NCBI RefSeq assembly: GCF_007859865.1
Contig: NZ_SJPI01000001.1
Span: forward strand, 3,667,241-3,731,240
Length of the DNA: 64,000 nucleotides
Source: Rubripirellula amarantea
GTDB taxonomy: Bacteria > Planctomycetota > Planctomycetia > Pirellulales > Pirellulaceae
Direction of reading: 5' to 3'
Under the pieces are notes generated by a model, which was not told the DNA's origin, ran no database searches, and saw nothing but the letters and a program-made list of their open reading frames with translations. The first letter of the stretch is position 1. The number at the start of each line of letters is the position of its first letter. Positions 8,383-19,594 of this stretch are shown piece by piece. The position numbers and the translations under genes are program-made.

Positions 8383-10608
8383 TTATCGCCAATCAATCTG
8401 CACGTGTTGCAAGTCTTGCGAGTTTGGACCCACTGCGAAACGAAACAATCCGGGAATGAACCCCCGACTGACATTCGTCAAGCTTGTTCCTTCCAGGGAG
8501 CTAGCGGTCTGCTTATCGATAACGAATTCCACCAATCGAGTTTCCCCTGGCTCTAATTGAACTCGCTCGAAACTCTTCAAACTAAGCAAGGGTTGCGAAA
8601 CACTGCAGACGCCTGGCAATTGATAGCACTGAACAATTTCCACTCCGCGCCTTTGCCCTTCATTCTTTACTTCAACGGATACGATAACGCGGCCACTGTC
8701 CGTTCGAGCTGAAAGCGACCGATACGCGAAGGTGGTATACGAAAGGCCAAAACCAAACGGATACAGCGGATCGTTTTGCTCATCGAGATAGCAGGATTTA
8801 AACTTCATGAACTCACAATCGGGCGGCAGGGGGCGGCCCGTCGGAAGTGCATCGTGGTGCACAGGAATTTGACCAACGGATCGTGGCAGCGACATCGTCA
8901 ATTTCCCCTCGGGAACGTGCGATCCCGTCAGCACATCGGCAATGCCCGGGCCGGCCATGCTGCCGCCATACCACGCGTACAACATGGCGTTGACCCGATC
9001 GGCAATACCCGTCAGCACTAGTGGACGACCGGCGAATACCAACAGCACGATGGGAACACCCAGATCAGCGACGGCATCAATCAATAATCGTTGAGGCGGT
9101 GGCAGTTGCAGATCCGTGCGACTGGAACATTCGCCAGCGTGCTCTTTGGCTTCGCCCAGCGCTAAGACTACCACGTCGGAATCCCGAGCAACGGCAACGG
9201 CCTCGTCGATCATCGCTTGAGCGTCACGTGAATCGAGAGTCACAGTGGTTCCGAAAACGTTTAATCGTTCGGCTTGGACTGGATCATCGACCAAGTTACA
9301 TCCTCTTGCGACGACCACTTTGGTTTGATCGCAGACGGTGCTTCGAAGTCCATCGGCCAAGCTAACACATTCTTCAGCGATGGCTGATACCGACCACGTT
9401 CCTGGCAAATTGGAACGATCATCAGCTAGCGGACCGATCAATGCGATGCGGCGGCATTCCTTGCCGATGGGTAACGTTTCCGATTTGTTCTTAAGCAGCA
9501 CGCAAGACGCTGCGGCCATCTGACGCGCTTCATTGCGATGCGCATCGCACCCGAGGACTTGCTTCGCTCGTTCAGGATCCAGTGCGCGAAACGGGTCATC
9601 AAAGAGTCCAGCGTCGCGTTTGAGCTTCAATACGCTTCGGCAAGCCGCATCGATCCTCGCCACATCTACGCGCCCCGATGCAACGGATTGTTCTAAAGTC
9701 GTGATGTAAGATTCACCCACCATGTCAACATCGACACCTGCGTTTATCGCGGCGACTGCGGCGCTCGACAAGTCACCCAACCCATGATGTTCGAGTTCAT
9801 TGATCGCGGTGTAATCGCTAATAACAGCCCCTTCAAAATTCCAACGTTCTCGCAGAACGCCAATCAACAAATCACGGTGGGCCGTTACCGGGATGCGGTC
9901 CAAGGCATGGAAGCCTGGCATCACGGCCGCCACTTTGGCGCAGGTGGCGGCTTCGAAGGGTGGCAAGTGAGATTCATGCAGTTCGATGGGACCAAGGTTC
10001 ACTGACGCATACTCACGTCCGCCATCGACGGCCCCGTAACCGGCGAAGTGTTTAACGCAAGCAAGCATCCGATCGATGTCGGACGGTTGACTGGTTTCAC
10101 CGTCGCCCTGATAACCTCGAATCACGGCTGCTGTGATCCAAGATGAAAGCGTTGCCGATTCACCGTTGCCTTCGGCGACTCGCCCCCATCGCGGGTCTCG
10201 TGTCAGGTCGGCCATTGGCCCAAAGGTTAGGTCGATCCCGTCGGCGCGGGCCTCAGTGGCGCTAAGGTGGGCCGCTCTTTCGATCATGGCTAGATTCCAC
10301 GTGCACGATAACGCGATGGGCAACGGCAACGCGGTGCGATAGCCATGGATAACATCGCAAGCGAACAGCATCGGAATCCCAAGTCGGGTCTGATTGACAC
10401 TGATGGATTGGATTTCGCATCGCGATTCAAGGGATGCCGTGCCGAACATCATTCCAACTTGTCCGTCGACTAATTTCCGATGCACGTCGCTGTTGGCGAC
10501 CGACCCGGTGAGAGTTTGGCCGCCGGGATTGACCAGATTGAGCTGGCCAATTTTTTCCGTCAGCGTCATTTGGGCGATCAGGTCATCAATGTTCATAGCC
10601 GATTTCAT
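8383..10608 (-). CDS. Glycoside hydrolase family 3 beta-glucosidase/xylosidase
   Basis: 741 aa from the ATG at 10608 (MKSAMNIDDLIAQMTLTEKIGQLN, the canonical GH3 start). Domain 1 is a TIM barrel with DRDPRWGR-like DLTRDPRWGRVAEGNGE and KHFAGYGA; the nucleophile Asp lies in GAVISDYTAI. The second domain (about residues 380-600) has the acid/base region, and a C-terminal fibronectin type III-like domain ends the protein (YPFGFGLSYTTFAY). It hydrolyses beta-linked oligosaccharides, probably in the cytoplasm because no signal peptide is seen from this start. It is divergent from the GTPase gene with about 175 bp between starts. Substrate specificity cannot be read from sequence alone. Confidence 0.9.
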   Translation of the reverse strand: MKSAMNIDDLIAQMTLTEKIGQLNLVNPGGQTLTGSVANSDVHRKLVDGQVGMMFGTASLESRCEIQSISVNQTRLGIPMLFACDVIHGYRTALPLPIALSCTWNLAMIERAAHLSATEARADGIDLTFGPMADLTRDPRWGRVAEGNGESATLSSWITAAVIRGYQGDGETSQPSDIDRMLACVKHFAGYGAVDGGREYASVNLGPIELHESHLPPFEAATCAKVAAVMPGFHALDRIPVTAHRDLLIGVLRERWNFEGAVISDYTAINELEHHGLGDLSSAAVAAINAGVDVDMVGESYITTLEQSVASGRVDVARIDAACRSVLKLKRDAGLFDDPFRALDPERAKQVLGCDAHRNEARQMAAASCVLLKNKSETLPIGKECRRIALIGPLADDRSNLPGTWSVSAIAEECVSLADGLRSTVCDQTKVVVARGCNLVDDPVQAERLNVFGTTVTLDSRDAQAMIDEAVAVARDSDVVVLALGEAKEHAGECSSRTDLQLPPPQRLLIDAVADLGVPIVLLVFAGRPLVLTGIADRVNAMLYAWYGGSMAGPGIADVLTGSHVPEGKLTMSLPRSVGQIPVHHDALPTGRPLPPDCEFMKFKSCYLDEQNDPLYPFGFGLSYTTFAYRSLSARTDSGRVIVSVEVKNEGQRRGVEIVQCYQLPGVCSVSQPLLSLKSFERVQLEPGETRLVEFVIDKQTASSLEGTSLTNVSRGFIPGLFRFAVGPNSQDLQHVQIDWR

Positions 10609-10784
10609 GTTCCATCTAGCAAGCAATTTCCATCGATTCGCTGACATTTTCGTGTGGTCAGTGCCTATCGTTGACACCGCCTTCACTCTTGTGAAGATCG
10701 CCCCCAGTGGGAGGCTGTTCGATTGCAAGCGAAGCAGCGACACTAGTGGTAGTCCGTTTCCTCACTCATCCCCACGATATTGTC

Positions 10785-11750
10785 ATGACCATTCAATGGT
10801 TCCCCGGTCACATGCACAAGGCGAAGCTGGAAATCCAGTCTGCGCTTCCGAAGATTGATGTGGTGATTGAAGTGCTCGATGCCAGGATACCGTATTCGAG
10901 TGAAAATCCGATGCTGGCTGAGCTGCGAGGTGACAAACCTTGTTTGAAGGTGCTTTGCAAGAGTGACTTGGCTGACGAATCGATGACGCAGACGTGGCTG
11001 AACTATTTTGAAGAGACCGCGAATGTCACCGCCCGTGCCGTTACGACCGAAGACGTACCCACGATCATGCGGTTAAAGCATGTCGCGGCAAAGATGGTCC
11101 CCTATCGCGAAGGGCGAACGGCAATCAATACCATGATCGTCGGCATTCCCAACGTCGGAAAATCCACGATCATCAATTATCTGGCTGGCAAAAAGGTGGC
11201 CAAGACGGGCAATACGCCGGCGGTGACGAAGCAACAACAGCGAGTCAACCTAGGCGATGGCGTAACGCTGCTCGATACGCCCGGCGTGATGTGGCCGAAC
11301 GTGCACAACCACAAGAGTGGCTATCGACTTGCGTTGCTTGGTTCGATCAAAGAGACGGCGATGGATTACGCGGACGTGGGCTTCTTCGCGGCCAAGTATC
11401 TGTTAAGTGAGTATCCCGATCGGCTGATGCAGCGATATGACTTGGATGAATTGCCCACATCAGAACTGCAAACGATTGAGGCCATTGGTCGCAAACGCGG
11501 TTGCCTGGGACGTAACAACACCATCGACATTGACCGCGCGTCACGAATACTCGTCACTGAACTTCGCTCGGGAGGTCTCGGGAAGTTGACACTCGAGACG
11601 CCGAAGATGATGGAGTTTGAAAAAGCTCAAACCGCTCGAGAGGTCGCCGAGCGTGAAGAGTTGGCAAAGGAAAAGGATGCCAAGCGGAAGAAGCGATTCA
11701 AGGACAAGCAAAAGCGAGAGCGTAAGGCACGAGAGATGGGCGGCTCGTGA
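10785..11750 (+). CDS. Circularly permuted GTPase of the YlqF/RbgA family (ribosome assembly)
   Basis: 321 aa from the ATG at 10785 (MTIQWFPGHMHKA is the hallmark RbgA N-terminus). The G motifs occur in permuted order: G4-like LCKSD, G5 DARIP, then G1 GIPNVGKS, a G2 Thr region and G3 DTPGVMWP. In the usual family G4 is NKxD; here Asn is replaced by Cys. The C-terminus is a long Lys/Arg-rich tail (about residues 275-321) that fits rRNA contact. The family helps late assembly of the large ribosomal subunit. It is convergent with uppS. Confidence 0.88.
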   Translation: MTIQWFPGHMHKAKLEIQSALPKIDVVIEVLDARIPYSSENPMLAELRGDKPCLKVLCKSDLADESMTQTWLNYFEETANVTARAVTTEDVPTIMRLKHVAAKMVPYREGRTAINTMIVGIPNVGKSTIINYLAGKKVAKTGNTPAVTKQQQRVNLGDGVTLLDTPGVMWPNVHNHKSGYRLALLGSIKETAMDYADVGFFAAKYLLSEYPDRLMQRYDLDELPTSELQTIEAIGRKRGCLGRNNTIDIDRASRILVTELRSGGLGKLTLETPKMMEFEKAQTAREVAEREELAKEKDAKRKKRFKDKQKRERKAREMGGS

Positions 11751-11760
11751 ACTCGATGCA

Positions 11761-11883
11761 ATGAATCATCGCCGTGAATGTCCCGCTGCGAATGTCACTG
11801 CAACGAATGTCACTGCAACGAATATCACTGCTGCGAATATCGCCGTAACGAATGGCAGCGTTGCTGGCGACGATCCAGCGTGA
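11761..11883 (+). other. tandem 15-bp repeat forming a 40-codon open frame
   Basis: Five 15-bp units (like aatgtcactgcaacg) run from 11776 to 11850 in the convergent gap between the GTPase and uppS genes. Because 15 is a multiple of three, the array stays open from an ATG at 11761 and would encode a 40-residue peptide with repeated ANVTAT-like pentads. No clear ribosome site is seen. I read it as a repeat array first and a gene only doubtfully. Confidence 0.5.
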
Positions 11884-11943
11884 CGCACCTAGTTCGCCCC
11901 GACCGTGCCGTTGGTTAGCGACCTGATGAGTCCTCGCTCGCGT

Positions 11944-12681
11944 TCATTCATTCACGTTGAGGCCACCGAAGCGTCGCTGGCGTGTCGCAAACTCGTTCAA
12001 CGCCGTGATGAAGAGGTTTCGATCAAATTCAGGCCAACAGGTTTCCGTGACCCAAAGTTCGGCATAGGAGATTTGCCAGAGCAGGAAATTGCTCACACGC
12101 ATGTCGCCGCCGGTGCGAATCATCAAGTCAATTTCGGGCAGCCCCTCGGTGTAAAGGTGTTGCCCAAATCGAGCTTCATCAATGTCGTCAACGTTCAGTT
12201 TTCCTGCGGCTACCGCGGTAGCGAGCGAGCGGGCTGCGCGGGTAATTTCGTCGCGTCCACCGTAGTCGATCGCAAGGACGAGTTGTGTGCCTGGGTTATC
12301 CGCCGACATTTCGAGCGTCCGGTTCATCTGCTCGATCACTGCTTGGGGAAGTCGATCTCGGCGTCCGATGACTCTCAATCGCAACCCCTGGTCCATGATG
12401 GTCCGGCGTTCCTCGATCAAGTACTGCTCGAGCAAGTGCATCAAGAAATCGAGCTCGGCCTGCGGACGTTTCCAGTTTTCGCTCGACAGGCAATACAACG
12501 TCACCGCGTCGATGCCAAGCTCGGTCGCGGTTTCGCTAATCATGCGGACTGTACCAACGCCGCGGCGATGGCCTTCGATGCGAGGCAAGCCGCGGGCCTG
12601 CGCCCAGCGTCCGTTGCCATCCATGATGATGGCGACGTGAGCGGGCGGATCACCGGCGAGGGTCACATCAGCATCCGACAT
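11944..12681 (-). CDS. uppS: Undecaprenyl diphosphate synthase (cis-prenyltransferase)
   Basis: 245 aa, normal length. The signature HVAIIMDGNGRWAQARG (catalytic Asp about residue 20) is followed by the GHRRG basic site, the SSENWKRP region and the C-terminal RTGGDMRVSNFLLWQ block. The enzyme condenses isopentenyl diphosphate units to the C55 lipid carrier used for peptidoglycan and surface glycans, which fits a planctomycete with a peptidoglycan wall. The start is 2 bp after the purA stop, so the two genes are probably one transcript. Confidence 0.95.
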   Translation of the reverse strand: MSDADVTLAGDPPAHVAIIMDGNGRWAQARGLPRIEGHRRGVGTVRMISETATELGIDAVTLYCLSSENWKRPQAELDFLMHLLEQYLIEERRTIMDQGLRLRVIGRRDRLPQAVIEQMNRTLEMSADNPGTQLVLAIDYGGRDEITRAARSLATAVAAGKLNVDDIDEARFGQHLYTEGLPEIDLMIRTGGDMRVSNFLLWQISYAELWVTETCWPEFDRNLFITALNEFATRQRRFGGLNVNE

Positions 12682-12683
12682 GA

Positions 12684-14009
12684 CTAGGCAACAGGTTCGG
12701 GTTGCAGCGGTAACGCTTGGTCGGTGAAGATCGTTTGCGCTCGATCAGGACCTACGCTGAGTACACCGACGGGAACGCCAACCAGTTCTTCGATGCGGCG
12801 AACGTAAGCCATCGCTCCGGCCGGGAACTCTTCCATCTTGCGAACGTGGTCCACGGGTTCTTTCCATCCAGGGATGGTTTCGTAGATCGGAACGCAGCGA
12901 CGCAGTTCATCAGCATGCGATGGGACTCGCGTGATACGCTCACCATCGAGTTCGTAGGCGACGCAGACTTTGATCTCGTCGAGATGAGCCAGGACATCCA
13001 TCATCATCAAAGCAAGTCGAGTAACGCCACTGAGTCGTGACGTGTAGCGAACAGCAACCGCGTCAAACCAACCGCAGCGACGCGGACGACCGGTCGTCGT
13101 GCCGAATTCATTGCCGAGCTTGCGAATTTGTTCGCCTACGGCGTTGTCTTGTTCAGTAGGGAATGGGCCACCACCGACGCGAGTCGAGTAAGCCTTGCAG
13201 ACTCCCAAGACATGGTTGATCCAACGAGGCGGTACGCCCGCACCCGCACAAACACCAACTCCGCTGCTATTGCTGCTGGTGACAAACGGGAAGGTGCCGT
13301 GGTCGATATCGAGCAAGGCCCCTTGAGCGCCTTCGAACAAAATCGCTTTGTCCGCTTCGCAAGCGTCCAGCAAGAAATCCGTGGTGTCACCGATCATATC
13401 GTGCAGACGATCAGCCCAGGATGCCGCCAAAGCGATGATCTTTTCCGGGGCAATCGCTTCGAGGTCTTCTTCGGGAGCACCCATTCCGCGAAGCAGTGCC
13501 AGTTTGGCTTCGGCGACGGTACCGATTCGTTCGTCTCGATTCGCTTGGACTAGATCAGCCATACGAATCGCGTGAGTGCGTCCCACCTTGTCGCGGTAAC
13601 AAGGGCCAATGCCACGATTGGTCGTGCCAATGGACTCGCCTCGCACGGCGGCGGCGTTGATGAATTTGTCCTCGGCCATGTGCCATGGCATCACCAAATG
13701 GGCTCGCTCGCTAATTCGCAAGTTCGCACGGCAATCGACACCTCGACCCGCCAGTCCATCAATTTCGTCCAGCATGGTGGTGGGATTGATCACCACACCG
13801 GGCGTGATCAGGTTTTGCACCTTCGAATGCAGGATGCCGCTGGGGATGTGGTGCAGTTTATAGGTCTGGTCACCGGCGACGACGGTATGACCGGCGTTAG
13901 CGCCGCCTTGATAGCGGACGACCAGATCAAACCGCGGGGCCAGCAGATCGACGAGTTTACCTTTGGCTTCGTCGCCCCACTGCAGACCAATGACACAAGT
14001 TCCCGACAC
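12684..14009 (-). CDS. purA: Adenylosuccinate synthetase (purine biosynthesis)
   Basis: 441 aa. Begins [18 protein letters not shown]: the GTP-binding loop is GDEAKGK where most PurA have GDEGKGK. Other motifs are canonical: [10 protein letters not shown], the [11 protein letters not shown] loop, the [22 protein letters not shown] core and a C-terminal [13 protein letters not shown]. It converts IMP and aspartate to adenylosuccinate with GTP. It heads a two-gene unit with uppS. The Ala substitution in the P-loop is conservative and the protein is full length, so it should be active. Confidence 0.96.
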   Translation of the reverse strand: MSGTCVIGLQWGDEAKGKLVDLLAPRFDLVVRYQGGANAGHTVVAGDQTYKLHHIPSGILHSKVQNLITPGVVINPTTMLDEIDGLAGRGVDCRANLRISERAHLVMPWHMAEDKFINAAAVRGESIGTTNRGIGPCYRDKVGRTHAIRMADLVQANRDERIGTVAEAKLALLRGMGAPEEDLEAIAPEKIIALAASWADRLHDMIGDTTDFLLDACEADKAILFEGAQGALLDIDHGTFPFVTSSNSSGVGVCAGAGVPPRWINHVLGVCKAYSTRVGGGPFPTEQDNAVGEQIRKLGNEFGTTTGRPRRCGWFDAVAVRYTSRLSGVTRLALMMMDVLAHLDEIKVCVAYELDGERITRVPSHADELRRCVPIYETIPGWKEPVDHVRKMEEFPAGAMAYVRRIEELVGVPVGVLSVGPDRAQTIFTDQALPLQPEPVA

Positions 14010-14157
14010 CGCGATGCTCCAACTTATAGATGGCGAATTTCAAACCGAGCAGGTTAAGCCAGCCAGGGCGAAACGACAAGAACGGGCCAGAAGTTTGGGC
14101 TCAGAACGTCAAAGTTTGGCGGAATCACGGCGCTGGGGACCCGCCCCCGACCACGAA

Positions 14158-16239
14158 TTAGTCCAAACCGTAGTGTTCTACCTCGGGCCAATAAACGTCT
14201 TCAAACGCATCTGGCTCGTGAAAATCAGGACTATTGTCTAAGTCGTGACAGCTCATGCACTTTTCGCGAGCCTTTTCCAGGGGAAGCTGAATCGCCAAAC
14301 GCAATTGTGCTCGAACTTCGTCGCTGACCCCTGATCCTTCTTCCGCTGCGGAATGCTCGGCCCCGGGGCCGTGGCAGTTTTCGCATCCGTTGGCCGTTAG
14401 ATGCGGAGTGCTCTCGAGCGACAAGTAGCCTGATTCGTACGGGTGATATTCCTGGGGGTTCCAGCCGGTAACGTGGCAACTGAGACATTCAGGATCGAAG
14501 TGGCGAGCCACATCGCCTCGATCTTGCGAAGGTTTGACGATCGATTCCGTGGCGTGAGCGTGGGCCGAGCCTTCCCAAACTTCGTACGCCGAGGTGTGGC
14601 ACTTAGCGCAGGTTTGCGTGCCGACAAATTTACGACCCGACGAATGTGGGATCGGTGGCAACAACCCCAGCCCTTCCAATCCGATATCGCGGAGCTGATT
14701 TTGGTAGTCCTTCATCAGCCCTCGCATTGCCGGCGCGTCTTTGAATTCGTGAGTCAGTGGCACGCGAGCGTACTTCATCTCGAGCTTGCCGTTCTCGGCA
14801 CCTTGGCGGCCGAACAATCCGACGACGCCGGCGTACATTCCCTTGTCACCGGTGACGATGATCCGAGTGTCGCTGTCTTGGATCGGCTTCGCCTGGTAAG
14901 TCGGTTCGCCGAATCCGCCGGCCACGACGACCAGATCAAACCCCGTCACTTCTCGCACAAGTGCCTCGGCGGCCTCTTCTTTGCCGAAGAAAAGCAGCAC
15001 GGAGAAATCGGGTGATTGAGGTTCCATTTCATCAATCGCGGACTTCGCTGACGCCGCCATGTCACCCACGGTGATGTCTTCGTTGGTCTGAGCCAACAGT
15101 GACTCTGGGTCCGTGATGCTGGTCACGCCGATCTTCAAACCGTTCTGCTCAATCAATTTCGTTCGAGCAACGAATTCTGGATCGAGCACCAGCACATTGG
15201 CTGAAATGAAAACTGCTTCTTCGGGCGAGTCAGCGTAGGCGATCGAAAGTAAGTCGGTGGCACCTTGGCGGATATCATCAGGGCCAAACCCGACCGCTTG
15301 GTATCCCATTTCCGACAATGCCCGAGCGCTCTGTTGCAGCTTGATCTTGGCTTGGTTGCCGACGCGACGAACTTGGTTTCCCGCGTCCATGGGAATCACA
15401 TCCCAACCGCGTTGCCGAAGTGAATCTAAGAAGGTGAATCGACGCGCAACGCCGCCCTTTTGTCGATCCAGGCCAGTGCAACCGCACGGTTCGATGTAGC
15501 CATGCTGGTTTCCCGTGAAGACCATCGAAACCAGGGGCTTGGTCCAAGTTGTGTAGTCCTCTGGTCCCCCAATCGAATCGGTGCCTGCCTTTGGCGGTGC
15601 GTTGACCGGCTTGGGTTGAGCTTCCGAAGCGTCGGCCATCTTGGCCTCAGGTGCCGCAGGAGCGCCCGGTTTAGGACTAGCAGCGCTCGCAGAATCCATC
15701 GGCGTCGATTTCGCTGGCGTTGGACTCGCTGGTTTTGTTTCTGCTGGTTTGGGCGTAGCCGGTGCAGGGGTAGCTGGTACAGGGGTAGCTGGTACAGGCG
15801 TAGCCGGCTTGGGACTCGATGGCGGCGCTTGGGGCGTCATCGCGGGATCACGTTCGCCCGGTGGCGTGGGAATGATTTCGACGCCCGAGGGTACGTCCTC
15901 AGAACCACTTGCCGTTTGAACGAGCGTGGTCGCGTCACCCAAACGCAAGGTGATCGTCGGCGATGTTTCCAAGCCGTTGAGTGCGGACACGCTGGTCTCG
16001 GACAAGCTTGGCGGAGCGATCGAAGTGAGGTAGTGACGCGACTCGTCCGTCGACCGTTCGCTAGGGGGATCAAGAGGATCAAGTTGGGCAGTTTGAAAAT
16101 CAGAAAGTTGCCCGTCGGATTGGGACGGGAAACTCGCGGGAGGAGCGCATCCCACCAACGACATGAAACTGCAGACCGCACAAAGTGCCGTCATGCGCAT
16201 GTGGAGCGAACTGCGATGGTGGGAAAAAAATCCATTCAT
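14158..16239 (-). CDS. Lipoprotein combining a metallophosphatase-like domain with a multihaem cytochrome c domain
   Basis: 693 aa from ATG 16239; the longer reading to 16281 starts with TTG. A signal with lipobox LVGC anchors it. Residues about 100-190 are low-complexity Pro/Ala/Thr with PATPVPATP repeats. A metallophosphatase-like domain follows, opening with SMVFTGNQHGYIEPCGC and including PMDAGNQVRR and GPDDIRQG. The C-terminal part has four CxxCH motifs (CAKCH, CLSCH, CENCH, CMSCH), so at least four c-type haems, in an arrangement like cytochrome c-554 proteins. The combination suggests extracytoplasmic redox chemistry rather than a plain nucleotidase; metal ligands of the phosphatase half look incomplete. 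Substrate unknown. Confidence 0.78.
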   Translation of the reverse strand: MNGFFSHHRSSLHMRMTALCAVCSFMSLVGCAPPASFPSQSDGQLSDFQTAQLDPLDPPSERSTDESRHYLTSIAPPSLSETSVSALNGLETSPTITLRLGDATTLVQTASGSEDVPSGVEIIPTPPGERDPAMTPQAPPSSPKPATPVPATPVPATPAPATPKPAETKPASPTPAKSTPMDSASAASPKPGAPAAPEAKMADASEAQPKPVNAPPKAGTDSIGGPEDYTTWTKPLVSMVFTGNQHGYIEPCGCTGLDRQKGGVARRFTFLDSLRQRGWDVIPMDAGNQVRRVGNQAKIKLQQSARALSEMGYQAVGFGPDDIRQGATDLLSIAYADSPEEAVFISANVLVLDPEFVARTKLIEQNGLKIGVTSITDPESLLAQTNEDITVGDMAASAKSAIDEMEPQSPDFSVLLFFGKEEAAEALVREVTGFDLVVVAGGFGEPTYQAKPIQDSDTRIIVTGDKGMYAGVVGLFGRQGAENGKLEMKYARVPLTHEFKDAPAMRGLMKDYQNQLRDIGLEGLGLLPPIPHSSGRKFVGTQTCAKCHTSAYEVWEGSAHAHATESIVKPSQDRGDVARHFDPECLSCHVTGWNPQEYHPYESGYLSLESTPHLTANGCENCHGPGAEHSAAEEGSGVSDEVRAQLRLAIQLPLEKAREKCMSCHDLDNSPDFHEPDAFEDVYWPEVEHYGLD

Positions 16240-16355
16240 GAACAAAACCGACAACCTCGACTCAGAGAGCTCGCGACACAAATTCTTAGAAACTGCCGTG
16301 ACTCAATCTGGGAAGATCCAACCGTTGTCAGCCAAAGCCCAACGTTTTGGCGGTT

Positions 16356-17801
16356 TTACTTCGCATCCAATGCGAAAGTCACCACAATCCCCATTTTCGT
16401 CACTTTAGGGTTATCGGACTCAATCCACACCTTTCCGTAGTCATCCTTGTTTTTCCCAAGCCGCTCAATTGGCTCGGTGCCTGGCACTAATTCCAGTATC
16501 AAAGGATACAGAACCATCGAACCCCGACTTTTCGGTTCGCCCAAGGTAGCCTTCAGGATGCCATCCGGAAAAGTTTCCCCAACCCGTAGAGTCGTATTCT
16601 CACGGTCTTTGCCTTTAAGCACAACAAACGTTTTAGCGATTGTTGAATCTCCGCGACGAATTTTTCCAAAGCTGTAGTGGTATCCACCGCCCGACTTGCC
16701 GGTCAGCTTGCTACTTTCGATCATGCTCATCGCCCCCACGATTCGGCCTCGCGCGGGGATTGGCACAAACATCACAGCATTATCGTTCTTGGCTGACTCG
16801 TTTTCAGCGCTCGCAAGGCTGCTGGGTTGGCTTTCTTCATTGCCGGTGTCGTCAGCGGATTCGTTGCCGCTCGTTTGGTCGCTTGCCGTTTCGCTTGCGC
16901 CGGGTTCTTCGTTGGTAAGGTCTTCGTTGGCAAGGTCATCACTAATGGCAGCGTCTTCTGCTGCATCATCCTTTGCTTGTTCATCCGAGGCATTGTCGGC
17001 GGTTGCCGCCTTCCTGAAGTGGAACATCAGGTTCTGCGAGATCACACCTTGTCGCATTCCCTTATCCACCTTGGCGGTTACGCGAAAACCTTGAGTCGCG
17101 GCCTCTTGCTTTTCCGCTAATTCATCGGCCGGGATCTCTTGCACGTCGAACGTCGCCAGGTCCGTCATTTCCTGGTTCGTGAACCGCATCTTGGTGGGCT
17201 CGATTTTGTCTTGGGTGAAGTTAAAGACTTCGCCGGAAATTTCGAAACCTTCGCCTGCTGCGATATCACCAAACGTCCAAACTTTCGGTTCAACGAGGAA
17301 ATCCTTGATCACTTGTCCAGCGATCTCTAGCGATAGCACAGGCATCTTCGGATCGTCGGTGTGAAGTTGAGCGGATTGCTTGAATTCGGTGGATCCCGCT
17401 TTCGCCGTCCAAGTCAACTTGATCTGAGTCGTTTCGCCTGGTTGCAGCAGGTCTTTATCGAGATTGCTGAGCGTGCACTTGCAGGTTGTCGCTCCGAGAC
17501 GCAACTTCAACGGGCCGTCGCCGACGTTGCGAATCACAAATTCGTGTTCACCCGGTGTGTCAGGGTTCATCACGCCGAAGTCAAACCTCGAATCACCTTC
17601 GAGTTCAAGCTCGCCCACCCCTTGGTTGCTGTCGGCAGAGAGCAGCACGTGTTCTTCGATATTGGCGTAGGTGACCTTGCCGTTGGTATCGAGGGGGCCG
17701 AAGTAGGTATCGCGATAGCCGTAGCGATTGTGGTTGATAGCCCATCCCGTCGCGGCGCTGGCAATGGCGGTCAGCGCCAAAATTACTGGGAACTTCTTCA
17801 T
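16356..17801 (-). CDS. DUF1573 secreted/anchored protein with acidic Ser-rich insert
   Basis: 481 aa. An uncleaved or cleaved N-terminal signal (MKKFPVILALTAIASAATGWA) is followed by a DUF1573 domain about residues 65-160: FDFGVMNPDTPGEHEFVIRN, then ATTCKCTLSN and QPGETTQIKLTW, the usual Ig-like pattern with a CxC. A second, DUF1573-like half is separated by an acidic low-complexity region (about residues 270-345, rich in D, E, S, N). The domain is common in planctomycetes and Bacteroidetes and has no established activity. It precedes the cytochrome lipoprotein gene on the same strand by about 120 bp. Confidence 0.75.
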   Translation of the reverse strand: MKKFPVILALTAIASAATGWAINHNRYGYRDTYFGPLDTNGKVTYANIEEHVLLSADSNQGVGELELEGDSRFDFGVMNPDTPGEHEFVIRNVGDGPLKLRLGATTCKCTLSNLDKDLLQPGETTQIKLTWTAKAGSTEFKQSAQLHTDDPKMPVLSLEIAGQVIKDFLVEPKVWTFGDIAAGEGFEISGEVFNFTQDKIEPTKMRFTNQEMTDLATFDVQEIPADELAEKQEAATQGFRVTAKVDKGMRQGVISQNLMFHFRKAATADNASDEQAKDDAAEDAAISDDLANEDLTNEEPGASETASDQTSGNESADDTGNEESQPSSLASAENESAKNDNAVMFVPIPARGRIVGAMSMIESSKLTGKSGGGYHYSFGKIRRGDSTIAKTFVVLKGKDRENTTLRVGETFPDGILKATLGEPKSRGSMVLYPLILELVPGTEPIERLGKNKDDYGKVWIESDNPKVTKMGIVVTFALDAK

Positions 17802-18059
17802 CGTTTCAACAATTTCTGGAAAGGGACAACTCGCTAAGAATAAGACCTCAGTCCCTCAGTATACGTCTGCTACCACGTTCGGGTTCGCGGCTTCTCGATG
17901 ACGCGTTTGCTCGGGATTTCATGGCAACTTCGAGGCTGACCCGCGTCGGCATCGGCTAATTTGCTCGTCATCTCCCACGAGACGCCTATGCCACTTTGCC
18001 TGCTCAATCGTATCATGGCGTCGTTTTCTTCCCCTTCCCCTCCCCAACGCCACCTGCCG

Positions 18060-19484
<1,425 letters not shown>

Positions 19485-19594
19485 AAAGCGTCGCTGATGA
19501 GCATCGCCACCGGGCGGTTCTGATTGACTTCTAAGGTTTAGTTCTTGATTCCATTTCAACACCCTCGAGGGCGCGGATTTTCGTCCGCTTAACG

